Source: Tolypothrix sp. FACHB-123 (GTDB lineage: Bacteria > Cyanobacteriota > Cyanobacteriia > Cyanobacteriales > Nostocaceae). From it: a DNA stretch of 64,000 bases. This document shows positions 34,052-42,571 of the stretch, in pieces. Each line of letters opens with the position of its first letter. Within the stretch, counting starts at the first letter, position 1. The notes below the pieces were generated by a model. That model was not told where the DNA came from and did no database searches. It saw only the letters and a list, made by a program, of their open reading frames with translations. Location: positions 62,001 through 126,000 of the forward strand of contig NZ_JACJRE010000015.1 of the NCBI RefSeq assembly GCF_014697075.1. Reading direction: 5' to 3'. A program made the position numbers and the translations under genes.

Positions 34052-34461
34052 ACTGTTGCTTCATTCTCTAATTCATCGGCAAAGCTTGTATCTTTCTGCT
34101 TTAATGCTTTCCGCAACCAAGGTGGGGGGTTACCTTTGAGTGTTTGCACTAATTTAGTTAAAACTTCGGCGATTTCTTCTTCTTCCGATCGCGCTTTAAT
34201 TGGGGTGACACCTTTTTTGATTAAACGAGCAGCAGCGCTACCACCAATTGCTAATACATAAACAATGGTACAATCACCTAGCGCTTCTAGTTTTGGGGTG
34301 ATTTTATCCTCGTTACCATCTTCTTTGAGGTCGCCTTCAAAGGTTAATGTCTCAACAAATGTAGATCCTTCTTCTGAGACTTCATAAACCTCAATTTGTC
34401 TTGCCCATCCGAAGTGAGCATTAATATGAACTCGGTCACTTGTCGTAAAGGCAATTTTCAT
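34048..34461 (-). CDS. nifX: NifX, FeMo-cofactor carrier
   Basis: A 137-residue NifX/NafY-type protein beginning MKIAFTTSDRVHINAHFGWA. The domain binds the NifB-cofactor or VK-cluster between NifB, NifEN and the apo-nitrogenase. The order nifN-nifX-DUF269 is canonical. A heptamer-rich 106-bp spacer separates it from nifN. Confidence 0.95.
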   Translation of the reverse strand: MKIAFTTSDRVHINAHFGWARQIEVYEVSEEGSTFVETLTFEGDLKEDGNEDKITPKLEALGDCTIVYVLAIGGSAAARLIKKGVTPIKARSEEEEIAEVLTKLVQTLKGNPPPWLRKALKQKDTSFADELENEATV

Positions 34462-34567
34462 TTTATTTGTCCTTTGTCATTTGTCATTAGTCAGTTGTCA
34501 AGTGTCAGTAGTCAGTAGCTTTTATGATTGCTACTGACTACTAACTACTGACCACTGACAATAGTTA

Positions 34568-35887
34568 TTACCAATCTCCGTGGAAGTTTTTTACTCTCTC
34601 TTCTTCTGCTTCTAAAAACAGGTTGCCCATGCCAAACAAAAGTTCCATTGTGCCGCGGTAGCCGACTTTGGTAAACTGACCGTTACCAAGGCGATCGTAA
34701 ATGGGGATGCCGAGGCGATAGAGGGGAATGGATAGACGTTTAGCGATCGCGCCTACGTTAGAGTTGCCAATTAACAAGTCTGAGCCTGTGGCTAGTTCCT
34801 CAAAGTCTTCTAAATCGCCAATGGTGACGCTTTTGATGGGAAGTTTTTCTAATAAAGGCGATCGCGTAGTTGTCACCGCCCCATGAATTTGCGCTCCCAT
34901 CGATTGCAGAAAATGAACTGCTGACCACAACAAATCTGGTTCTAAAGCTAAGGATACTCGTTTGGCACCAAAATAAAAGTGAGTATCTAACATTGCGTCT
35001 TGCAATTGGCGACGCTGGCGGCGATATTTTTCCGGGACGCTGTTACCGCTAAGTACTGCTAAAGCATGAAGAAACTCATCTACAGGTTCTAAGCCTGTGA
35101 GTTGTCCAAAAACTTCATAGGGAATCCCAAATCTATCTTGGAGAATCCGCGCAGCACCGCGCATACTTTCACCCAAGGCGATTGTGAAGGCGGAACCGCC
35201 AACTTCCCGCAGTTGGGCTAATGTTGTCCCGCTAGCTGTGATGGCGCTGTAGGAATCTTCTAAATGTCCATCTAAGGAAACGCTCAAATCTGGGACAACA
35301 ATGGGAACTAAGCCAAAGCTAGTTACCATTTCTTTAATTTCTTGGATGTCCCCTGGTGTAAAAGATGAACCCGCCAAGATGGTGACTTGTTCAATTTTGG
35401 TAGCACAAGGGCGAGGAATTTCCTTAACGATGCTTTCTACTGCTACTGCATAGCCATCTTGCAAAGCACCTTTAAAATCGGGTGTGGGTGCAAAGATAAT
35501 CGGTAGCTTATCTAATTCTGGATGGCGATCGCGAATTTCTTTGAGGAAACGTTCGATGTCATCACCGCGAGTTTCCGTTAACCCTGTGCTACATAAACCG
35601 ATAATTTCCGGCTGGGATTTTTCTACCAAGGTGAGAATTGCTTGTTCGACGTTTTCCTCACCACCTAAGATGGTAGTTACTTCGGTCATGGCTGTAGTTG
35701 CTAGGGGAATTGCTTCCCGAAAATGCCGCACTAATACAACTTTGGCAAAAGCAGTACAACCTTGAGAACCGTGAAATAAGGGAATGATTCCCTTTAATCC
35801 CAAGAAGGCTAGAGATGCACCTAAAGCTTGACTTTGCTTTAAAGGATTAACTGTAACTGGTTTGTTGGGAGTAGTAACGATCGCCAT
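34568..35887 (-). CDS. nifN: NifN, FeMo-cofactor scaffold beta subunit
   Basis: A 439-residue NifK-like scaffold subunit, the partner of NifE. The motif HGSQGCTAFAKVVLVRHF holds the cluster-ligand Cys, and EIIGLCSTGLTETRGDD follows. Frame and length are normal. The ATG shares one base with the nifE stop (TAATG), so the two are translationally coupled. Confidence 0.96.
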   Translation of the reverse strand: MAIVTTPNKPVTVNPLKQSQALGASLAFLGLKGIIPLFHGSQGCTAFAKVVLVRHFREAIPLATTAMTEVTTILGGEENVEQAILTLVEKSQPEIIGLCSTGLTETRGDDIERFLKEIRDRHPELDKLPIIFAPTPDFKGALQDGYAVAVESIVKEIPRPCATKIEQVTILAGSSFTPGDIQEIKEMVTSFGLVPIVVPDLSVSLDGHLEDSYSAITASGTTLAQLREVGGSAFTIALGESMRGAARILQDRFGIPYEVFGQLTGLEPVDEFLHALAVLSGNSVPEKYRRQRRQLQDAMLDTHFYFGAKRVSLALEPDLLWSAVHFLQSMGAQIHGAVTTTRSPLLEKLPIKSVTIGDLEDFEELATGSDLLIGNSNVGAIAKRLSIPLYRLGIPIYDRLGNGQFTKVGYRGTMELLFGMGNLFLEAEEERVKNFHGDW

Positions 35888-37308
35888 TAACTTACCTCTT
35901 CTACTAAGCCAGTTTCATCAGCCGTTGTGAAAAACCCTGTTTCCTCATCCCAAGGCGCTGGCTTGCGAATTTGTTCCCAAATTGGGCTGTAGAGTGCTTC
36001 ATATAATTCGCGTGCCATTTCTACCATACCTACATAACCTGCATAGGGATGGTGACGTTCTTGGTTAATATCCAGGAAGGGAATCCGGGCTTTAAGGGCG
36101 GTATATTGGTTACGTCCCCCAGCAATTAACATATCGGCGTTGGTATCTTTTACCAGTTGCAGCAATTCTTTGGCATTGCCCTTTTCTAACATGATGCCTT
36201 CTGTGCCAAGTAATTTCCGAATCTTGGATTTGTCTTCTTCCGTACTTTTGCGGGTGCTGGTGGCGACTACTTCGATACCCAAGTCTTTGGCTGCGGAAAT
36301 AATTGACCAACTCTTAACGCCGCCTGTATATAAGACAACGCGCTTGCCTTGGAGGCGGGCACGATAGGGAGCCAGAGCCAAATCTAGGGCAGCTGTTTCT
36401 TCAGCAATCAGTTTTTCTGTGCGCTCTTGTAGATCGGGATCTCCCAATTTAGCGGCAATATTTCGCAGACAACGGTTCATGTCATCGATGCCGTAGAAAG
36501 ACTCTTCAATGTAAGGAATGCCATACCGTTCCTCCATTTTTCTCGCCATGTTGAGCAATGCGCGCGAGCAGATCATCACATTTAGCTTGGCGCGATGAGC
36601 ATGGGTTATTTCTTGATAACGAGCATCACCTGTGATTTTTGATAAGACGCGGATGCCCAATTTTTCCAATAGTGGTGTCACTCCCCACATTTCGCCGGCA
36701 ATGTTGTACTCGCCGATTAAGTTTATATCGTAAGGTGTAGTGTATTCTGGTTCTGCTGTACCAACTACATATTCCAGCAAAGCTTCACCACCAAAGCGGT
36801 TACCCAGGTTTTTACTACCAATAAATCCCGGCGCAATTACCGGAATCACTGGAGTTCCCAGTTTTTCTGCCGCAGTTTTGCAGACAGCATCCATATCATC
36901 ACCAATCAACGCTGTGACGCAGGTAGCGTAGACAAAGATGGCTGCTGGATTATAGCGTTTATGTATTTCAACAATGGCTTTATAGAGTTTTTTCTCGCCA
37001 CCAAAGATGACATCATTTTCAGTTAAGTCGGTGGTAAAGCCCGTTTTATAGAGCGTGGGGCCGGAAGAGAGACTACCACGGCTCCCCCAGGAATTACCAG
37101 CGCAAGCGATCGGCCCGTGGACTAAATGAGCAGCATCAGTAATCGGTACTAATGCAATCATCGCCCCATCAAAAGCACAACCTCCTTGAGCTGCTCCTGG
37201 TTGTGCTTGTTGGGTACAAGATTTGTTTTTCTTTTCGCTCTGTTTATGCTGATTATGTTCGCATCCTGGCTCACTAAGCAGCTCGTTGATTTTGCCTTGG
37301 GTGTTCAT
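35887..37308 (-). CDS. nifE: NifE, FeMo-cofactor scaffold alpha subunit
   Basis: About 473 residues from ATG 37308 ([18 protein letters not shown]); the frame stays open 13 codons upstream but those residues are not NifE-like. Landmarks are [28 protein letters not shown] and [12 protein letters not shown], the Cys ligands of the scaffold clusters. The gene is intact here, whereas nifE is element-interrupted in some relatives. Upstream (37309-37547) is AT-rich with heptamers and may include an internal promoter. Confidence 0.96.
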   Translation of the reverse strand: MNTQGKINELLSEPGCEHNQHKQSEKKNKSCTQQAQPGAAQGGCAFDGAMIALVPITDAAHLVHGPIACAGNSWGSRGSLSSGPTLYKTGFTTDLTENDVIFGGEKKLYKAIVEIHKRYNPAAIFVYATCVTALIGDDMDAVCKTAAEKLGTPVIPVIAPGFIGSKNLGNRFGGEALLEYVVGTAEPEYTTPYDINLIGEYNIAGEMWGVTPLLEKLGIRVLSKITGDARYQEITHAHRAKLNVMICSRALLNMARKMEERYGIPYIEESFYGIDDMNRCLRNIAAKLGDPDLQERTEKLIAEETAALDLALAPYRARLQGKRVVLYTGGVKSWSIISAAKDLGIEVVATSTRKSTEEDKSKIRKLLGTEGIMLEKGNAKELLQLVKDTNADMLIAGGRNQYTALKARIPFLDINQERHHPYAGYVGMVEMARELYEALYSPIWEQIRKPAPWDEETGFFTTADETGLVEEVS

Positions 37309-37547
37309 CTCTCTTCTCTTGCTGGATGGCAGGTAGGTGTATACCAATTCAAAATTCAGGCTTCGGCTTGCAAGAGCCTAAAAAATGAAGATATTGCTGA
37401 ATTTAGTAGAATTGGTGTTAGTTGTTCTCTGAGTGTTGTCCGTTGTCATTCGTCGTTGTACTTTGAATAATTAATAACTAATAACTAATGACCAATGACT
37501 AATGACTAAATGGTAATAGGTAATGGGTATTGATTAATGTCTCAGGT

Positions 37548-37892
37548 CTAACAAATGTATTGCGTCACATCCTCGCCACATTCATCGCTCAGAAAAGATA
37601 AAGCCCGCAAACGCAAACTAACTACCTCGTTATACAAAGGATTAAATTTGCAAAGTGCAGGAATATGATAAGTCTTGCCAAATAATTTGATGTCGCGCTC
37701 AAAGGGACAACAACAAGGTATTACTCGACAAATTAAATGGGCAAGACGAACATTCTTTACTGTAATACCATCTACCAGACGACGCAAAGGCTGAAGGATA
37801 TCAAAAGAACCAGAGCGTTTGTAGTTAGGTGGATGGTAATTACGATGATGATGAGGGTGAGAGTGATGGTGAGTGATACTTGCCATAATCAA
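37548..37892 (-). CDS. Mo-dependent nitrogenase family protein
   Basis: A 114-residue protein with a His-rich N-terminus (several HHSHPHHH-type residues) and a C-terminal Cys/His part (LICRVIPCCCPFERDI). This matches the 'Mo-dependent nitrogenase C-terminal' family found between nifK and nifE in heterocystous cyanobacteria. The His-rich start suggests metal binding. Its function is not known. Confidence 0.85.
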   Translation of the reverse strand: MIMASITHHHSHPHHHRNYHPPNYKRSGSFDILQPLRRLVDGITVKNVRLAHLICRVIPCCCPFERDIKLFGKTYHIPALCKFNPLYNEVVSLRLRALSFLSDECGEDVTQYIC

Positions 37893-37979
37893 TACCTCAG
37901 GTACAAGGAAAAAGTAAAAAGTAAAAGAGATTTCTTGTTACTTTTTACTTTTTAAATATGCCGCGAGTGACTGTGATTT

Positions 37980-38239
37980 CTAACGAACTAAGTCGTAAGA
38001 AATATCTGTCTTAGAAGGAATGTTGGTACGTTGATCGATGTCCTCGAAGATTGTATTAACAACCCAGTTGAGGAGGTTGATTACACCTTGGTAACCGATG
38101 GTGCTGTAGCGGTGCAGGTGGTGACGATCCATGATGGGATAGCCAATTCTGACTAAGGGTACCTTGCAATCGCGCCACAGGTACTTACCGTAGGAGTTAC
38201 CGATTAGCAGATCAACTGGCTCGGTGAACAACAGAGAAC
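37980..38239 (-). CDS. nifK: nifK 3' part, nitrogenase MoFe protein beta subunit (split gene)
   Basis: These are the final 85 or so residues of NifK. FTEPVDLLIGNSYGKYLWRD, VRIGYPIMDRHHLHRYSTIG and the ending TNIPSKTDISYDLVR are unmistakable. It has no start codon of its own. The core AGAGAAC at 38233-38239 (plus strand) is the joint. Joined there to the 5' part ending at 53081, the codons read HLRSLLFTEP and the total is 512 codons including stop. This piece is functional only after removal of the intervening 14.8 kb. Confidence 0.95.
38233..38239. repeat. nifK element core site at the nifK 3' side
   Basis: AGAGAAC, followed into the element by TAATGCG. The opposite end reads CGCATT before AGAGAAC. 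Crossover at this core restores nifK in frame. Confidence 0.85.
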
Positions 38240-38312
38240 TAATGCGCTGGCTATAGAGTAAATAAAACTAAAGCTTCAATGGCTTGGTATATGGGCGTTT
38301 GCGGTGACTGAT
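38234..38312 (+). pseudogene. relic of the recombinase leader and first codons
   Basis: From GAGAACTAATGCGCTGGC through to ATGGGCGTTTGCGGTGACTG this aligns along its whole length with 42513-42591, which is the att-like site, leader and first codons (ATGGACGTTTGGGGTTATGC) of the serine recombinase. Here the frame stops after five or six codons (MGVCGD then TGA). The att-to-ATG distance is 57 bp here and 59 bp there. It is a decayed second copy of a recombinase 5' end. Confidence 0.75.
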
Positions 38313-38342
38313 ACTGATTTTGGGGCTAAATGCCATAGACTG

Positions 38343-38585
38343 CTATAAATCCCATTCATGCTTACCCTGCTCTACAATTTGACCATGCTCCATGACATAT
38401 ATGCAATCAGAAAAAATAGTAGAATCTCTGAAGCGAAAAGCATTGGGAATTGAGCAATTATCGCTGAATTTGTGGTTTATAGATAAATTCAGATTCAAGA
38501 AATCACGCCGCAGAAAATCGTCAAGTTCATTGAAAATGCGATCGCGCGGAGTATCAATAACACCATCCCAAAAACTGACTTTCAA
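38343..38585 (-). pseudogene. ABC exporter ATPase C-terminal remnant
   Basis: An 80-codon frame whose last ~22 residues (CIYVMEHGQIVEQGKHEWDL) match the H-loop-distal end of ABC exporter ATPases, usually D-R-I-x-V-L-E-x-G-x-I-V-E-x-G-x-H. The preceding ~57 residues are not ABC-like and not recognised, so this is a fusion of scraps. There are no Walker motifs. It overlaps the EamA stop by 4 bp by chance. Confidence 0.5.
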
Positions 38586-39013
38586 CGAATCAAAAGCAGT
38601 GTACCAGTTAAAATCAAGCTAGTGCCCAATATCACAGGTAGAGTTAACTGTTCCTTCAGAAAAAGTACTGAAAACATTAGCACTAAAACTAAACTCAATT
38701 TGTCCAAAGGTGCGACTAAAGAAGCTTTTCCGACTTGTAAAGCGCGAAAGTAAAACAACCAAGATAAGCCTGTGGACAACCCAGATAACACGAGAAATAG
38801 TAGAGTTTTTGGACTAATCGTCAGTATGGTATCTAGTTGTCCTTTAGCGACAACCCAACCCCAAACCATGATTAAAATTACTATTGTGCGGATGGCGGTT
38901 GCGATATTGGGGTTAATTGTTTCGACGCCAATTTTGGCAAATATAGTCGTCAAAGCCGCAAAAAATGCTGATAACAGGGCATAAAATATACTACTTACTT
39001 CGTTATCTAACAT
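38582..39013 (-). CDS. single-domain EamA (DMT) transporter
   Basis: About 143 residues from ATG 39013 (MLDNEVSSIFYALLSAFFAA), with four to five membrane helices and the EamA signature SWLFYFRALQVGKASLVAPLDK. EamA proteins usually have two such domains; single-domain forms work as dimers. The substrate is unknown. The frame extends to 39097 but the extra residues are atypical. It lies 104 bp downstream of the ABC ATPase on the same strand. Confidence 0.82.
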   Translation of the reverse strand: MLDNEVSSIFYALLSAFFAALTTIFAKIGVETINPNIATAIRTIVILIMVWGWVVAKGQLDTILTISPKTLLFLVLSGLSTGLSWLFYFRALQVGKASLVAPLDKLSLVLVLMFSVLFLKEQLTLPVILGTSLILTGTLLLIR

Positions 39014-39116
39014 TTCATGCCCCCAATTGCATAAGTAATTATTGAAAAATGCGATCGCTATTGGCAACAGTATTGCCAATTCACGAGAATTTAACACCTG
39101 TAGAAACTTGAAATTA

Positions 39117-39923
39117 TTAATTATGAATGGTGTTGATTTTGCCCTTGCGTCCTATGGGTACACACATTGGTGTCCCCAAAACTGGATCAGAAACAACACG
39201 ACACTCTAAACCAAAAACCTCTTGTACCATTTCTTCAGTCATTACTTCTTGTGGTTCTCCAGCCGTGAAAATTCTTCCTTGTTTTACTACAACTAGATAA
39301 TCTGCATAACGACAAGCCTGATTCAAATCATGCAACACCATGACAATTGTCCGTCCCTGATGCTGGTTCAATTCATATAACAAATCTAAAACTTCTATTT
39401 GATGTGCTAAATCTAAAAAAGTAGTTGGTTCATCTAATAGTAAAATATCTGTATCTTGGGCGAGTGCCATTGCAATCCAAGCACGTTGTCGTTGTCCACC
39501 CGATAAGGTATCTAATGCTCTATCTGCTAACTCTAATAAATCTGTAATTAACAGCGCCTGTTGGACAATTTTTTCATCTTTAGCTGACCACTGTTGCAAC
39601 CAATTTTGATAAGGATAACGTCCTTGAGCTACTAAATCTCTGACTGTTAATCCTTCTGGAGCTACTGGACTTTGGGGTAAAATTCCTAATTGTTGCGCTA
39701 CTTCTTTAGTAGACAAATTAAAAATTGAAGTGCTATCAAGATATACAGTACCACCAATAGGTTTGAGTAATCTGACTAAACCTCTTAATAAAGTTGATTT
39801 ACCGCAACCATTAGCACCCACTAAAGCAGTAATTTGTCCCGTGGGAATTGCCAAAGTTAAGTCTCGGATAATGGGCACGCCATCATAAGCTAAAGATAAA
39901 CTTTTGGTTGATAATCCTTTCAT
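39117..39923 (-). CDS. iron-siderophore ABC transporter ATPase (FecE-like)
   Basis: A 268-residue ATPase from ATG 39923 ([19 protein letters not shown]); an open frame continues upstream through repeats but is not protein-like. It has Walker [12 protein letters not shown], signature [18 protein letters not shown], Walker [14 protein letters not shown] and the switch His in [13 protein letters not shown]. Sequence style and neighbours place it with FecE/FhuC-type importers that drive uptake of ferric siderophores or heme through TonB-fed systems. It is the last gene of a permease-permease-ATPase set. Confidence 0.92.
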   Translation of the reverse strand: MKGLSTKSLSLAYDGVPIIRDLTLAIPTGQITALVGANGCGKSTLLRGLVRLLKPIGGTVYLDSTSIFNLSTKEVAQQLGILPQSPVAPEGLTVRDLVAQGRYPYQNWLQQWSAKDEKIVQQALLITDLLELADRALDTLSGGQRQRAWIAMALAQDTDILLLDEPTTFLDLAHQIEVLDLLYELNQHQGRTIVMVLHDLNQACRYADYLVVVKQGRIFTAGEPQEVMTEEMVQEVFGLECRVVSDPVLGTPMCVPIGRKGKINTIHN

Positions 39924-40033
39924 AGTTGTTATTATGTTGACGGTTGAAAGTTGACTGTTGACTGTTGACTGTTGTACGGGCGGGTTTAACCGACATATTT
40001 GTTTTCTGTGTGACAATCTCACAGAACCCGCCC

Positions 40034-41074
40034 CTACTTCTTGCGATTCCGAATTAATAAATAGAGAAAATAAGGTGCGCCAATCGCAGCAGTTACTACT
40101 CCACAGGGAATTTCGATAGGTGCAAAGATAGTTCTGCCAAAAAAGTCTGCCGCGACAACTAGCATTCCTCCTAACAATGCAGAAGTGGGAATTAAACCTT
40201 GATGATTTGTACCTACTAACTGTCTGCCTAAATGGGGTGCAATTAATCCCACAAAGCCAATCATTCCCGCTGTGGCGACGGCTGCACCTGCTAAGCCTAC
40301 ACCGACTAGCACGAGTAAACCCCGTTGCCATTCCACACGCGTACCTAACCCTTTGGCGACATCATCCCCCAAATTTAAGGCATTTAAATGTCTAGCTAGT
40401 ATCAACGCCATTGGCACAAACACAATTAACCAAGGTAAAAAAGAAAAAACTTGTTCCCAGGTGCGTCCATAAACACTACCAGCTAACCACACCAACGCAT
40501 CGCTGACGCTGTAAATATCGCCAAAGGTAATTAATAAACTGGTGAAGGCGCTGGCGATCGCAGATAAACCCACGCCCATTAAAATGAACAGAACGGGGGA
40601 ACTCCCATTGTTCCAAGCTAAGGAGTAAATTAAACCAGCCATTAATAAAGCACCTGCAAAGGCTGATAGAGGCAAAGTATAAATAGGTGCTGATGGTAAT
40701 AGTACAATTACTGTTACTGCCGCTAGACTTGCCCCGGCATTAATCCCAATAATGCCGGGATCGGCTAATGGGTTGCGTGTAATCCCTTGCAAGATAGTGC
40801 CAGAAATTGCCAGTGCTATACCCACCATAAAAGCCACAAGGGTACGGGGTAGACGCAAGTTATGAATCACAAAAGCATGATCGGGATTACCTGTATCAAT
40901 ACCCAATACGGTTTTGATAATGTCTAGGGGGGAAATCGGGTATTCTCCCCGGCCTAAATTCATCACCATCGCTACCACAACCGCCACTGCCAAACATAGC
41001 AGCATTGGTGGTACACGACGATCAATCCGCAAGGATATTGTCTCGGAACGGATGACAAGCCAATCCAACTTCAT
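40034..41074 (-). CDS. iron-siderophore ABC transporter permease (FecD-like)
   Basis: A 346-residue BtuC/FecCD-fold permease with about ten membrane helices. Family blocks are [40 protein letters not shown] and [15 protein letters not shown]. It forms a heterodimeric channel with the FecC-like protein. It overlaps the upstream permease gene by 4 bp, so translation is coupled. It lies inside the nifK element. Confidence 0.92.
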   Translation of the reverse strand: MKLDWLVIRSETISLRIDRRVPPMLLCLAVAVVVAMVMNLGRGEYPISPLDIIKTVLGIDTGNPDHAFVIHNLRLPRTLVAFMVGIALAISGTILQGITRNPLADPGIIGINAGASLAAVTVIVLLPSAPIYTLPLSAFAGALLMAGLIYSLAWNNGSSPVLFILMGVGLSAIASAFTSLLITFGDIYSVSDALVWLAGSVYGRTWEQVFSFLPWLIVFVPMALILARHLNALNLGDDVAKGLGTRVEWQRGLLVLVGVGLAGAAVATAGMIGFVGLIAPHLGRQLVGTNHQGLIPTSALLGGMLVVAADFFGRTIFAPIEIPCGVVTAAIGAPYFLYLLIRNRKK

Positions 41075-42102
41075 TTCTTCACCTTTGATTTAGCCAAGTA
41101 GACAAAAAAGGGTGCGCCAACTAATGCTGTCATCACACCTACAGGTAATTCCTGGGGTTTGAGTAATATCCGCGCCGCCACATCTGCAACTAAAAGTAAA
41201 GTTGCACCGACAACTGCGGAGTAAGGCAAAATCCAACGGTAATCAGCTTTGATAAAAAATCTCACCATATGGGGAACGACTAAGCCAATAAAGCCGATAG
41301 GCCCGGCTAGAGATACGGAACTTCCCGCCAGTAACACCACACTAATAGCAGTCGTAATTTTCACCCAAGCTGTCTGTTGACCTAAACCTTTAGCCACATC
41401 TTCACCCAGACTCATGGTTGTAATTTGTCTACCAAGGCTAAAAGCTAGGACTAAGCCAATAATGACGAAAGGTAATGCTGACAATAAGATGTTGATATCG
41501 CGGCCAGCTAGGGAACCAGCCAACCAAAAGCGAATTTCTTCTAAGGTGCGTTGACTGACGATGAGAATAGCCGTGGTGAGGGAAGAAATCAAAGCCGTGA
41601 GTGCTGCGCCTGCGACTGTCAGATTTAATGGGGTGGCTCCTCCCTTTCCTAAAGAACCCAGCAAGTAGACTAACATCGCTGTTGCTCCTGCACCCACAAA
41701 GGCCACAATGGTTAAAACGCCTAAGGAGGAGCCGCCAAAGAGAAAAATTGTGGTAACTACAGCTAATGCTGCGCCTGACTCAATACCCAAAATTCCTGGA
41801 TCTGCTAAGGGGTTGCGCGTCAAACCTTGCATTAATGCGCCGGAGACTGCTAAGGCTGATCCTACCAGCAGCGCAATGAGCGATCGCGGTAATCTCACCG
41901 TCTGAATTACTAAATGTTCGTATGAACCGTCAAAGGTCACAAAGGAGTCCAAAATCTTGTCTAGAGGTATTTCCGCTGCACCCAATGTGACGCTATAGAC
42001 TAAGCAAATTAGCAGAATCAATATGCCCAGAATCAGACCTATTAATGGCGATATTTTCGGTGTGTTCCAGTTTGGCGGTGATGCTGTGGTTGCTTTTGTC
42101 AT
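41071..42102 (-). CDS. iron-siderophore ABC transporter permease (FecC-like)
   Basis: A FecCD-type permease of about 343 residues from ATG 42102; a TTG at 42183 would add 27 polar residues. Motifs are [40 protein letters not shown] and GPIGFIGLVVPHMVR. It is the first gene of the set. No substrate-binding protein or TonB receptor gene is adjacent, so the transporter is incomplete unless the missing parts lie elsewhere. Confidence 0.92.
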   Translation of the reverse strand: MTKATTASPPNWNTPKISPLIGLILGILILLICLVYSVTLGAAEIPLDKILDSFVTFDGSYEHLVIQTVRLPRSLIALLVGSALAVSGALMQGLTRNPLADPGILGIESGAALAVVTTIFLFGGSSLGVLTIVAFVGAGATAMLVYLLGSLGKGGATPLNLTVAGAALTALISSLTTAILIVSQRTLEEIRFWLAGSLAGRDINILLSALPFVIIGLVLAFSLGRQITTMSLGEDVAKGLGQQTAWVKITTAISVVLLAGSSVSLAGPIGFIGLVVPHMVRFFIKADYRWILPYSAVVGATLLLVADVAARILLKPQELPVGVMTALVGAPFFVYLAKSKVKK

Positions 42103-42571
42103 GCTCTTACTTTGGCTTGAAGAAGATTGTCTAGTTTTGGGACTAGTTTTGCGCTCCCTATCATTTATACTCTCAACAGTCAACTAGTTTTTTAGGAGAT
42201 AATTGACAATTTTTTTATAAATATATGAGTTGCCTAGTCATCAGAGTTTTAGGGTAGGACACCGTATAAAGCCTTATATAATCTTAATTTATTTAGATAT
42301 CACTTTAAACTTATTGCTAGCTTTTATCAATAGTTTTCTATAAAAATTTTCTTACTGTTTGAGAGAATTTTTTATTAAGTTTTGAGCTTTTGGGCGTGGG
42401 GAAGAGATAACCAATGCTTGATGTCCAAAGCGGTAGTTCTCTCTAATCACCAGGGTATGGAGTTTCCCGACGCTGGTGATGAAGTTTTGACCCCAAGAAT
42501 TGGGAGTATGGTGAGAACTAATGGGCTGGCGATCAATATAATAAGAAGCTAACGCTTCTATGGTTTGATAT
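42103..42571. other. spacer with att-like copy and inverted repeats upstream of the recombinase
   Basis: It contains a TAGTTCTCTCTAAT block (42434-42447) resembling the element joint on the opposite strand. Next to it is an 8-bp inverted repeat ATCACCAG / CTGGTGAT (42446-42480) and CCCAA-GAA-TTGGG (42492-42504). An att-like GAGAACTAATGGGCTGGC (42513-42530) follows, 59 bp before the recombinase ATG. No gene is present. This probably is the recombinase regulatory and former attachment region. Confidence 0.6.
42511..42535. repeat. internal att-like site of the nifK element
   Basis: GAGAACTAATGGGCTGGCGA is nearly the same as the outer end GAGAACTAATGCGCTGGCTA at 38234-38253. The 5' base of the 7-bp core differs (GTGAGAAC instead of AGAGAAC), so it may be inactive. 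Confidence 0.7.

Noticed and set aside
35887-37308. Interruption of nifE, as seen in some relatives
   Set aside because: The nifE frame is continuous with all Cys motifs, and no repeat pair is visible.
38582-39923. EamA gene as part of the ABC transporter operon function
   Set aside because: It is co-directional but 104 bp away, belongs to an unrelated transporter type, and its single domain gives no link to iron uptake.
39924-40331. N-terminal extension of the FecE-like ATPase by about 136 residues
   Set aside because: The extension runs antisense through the neighbouring permease gene and a heptamer repeat; the ATPase fold starts at the ATG of 39923.
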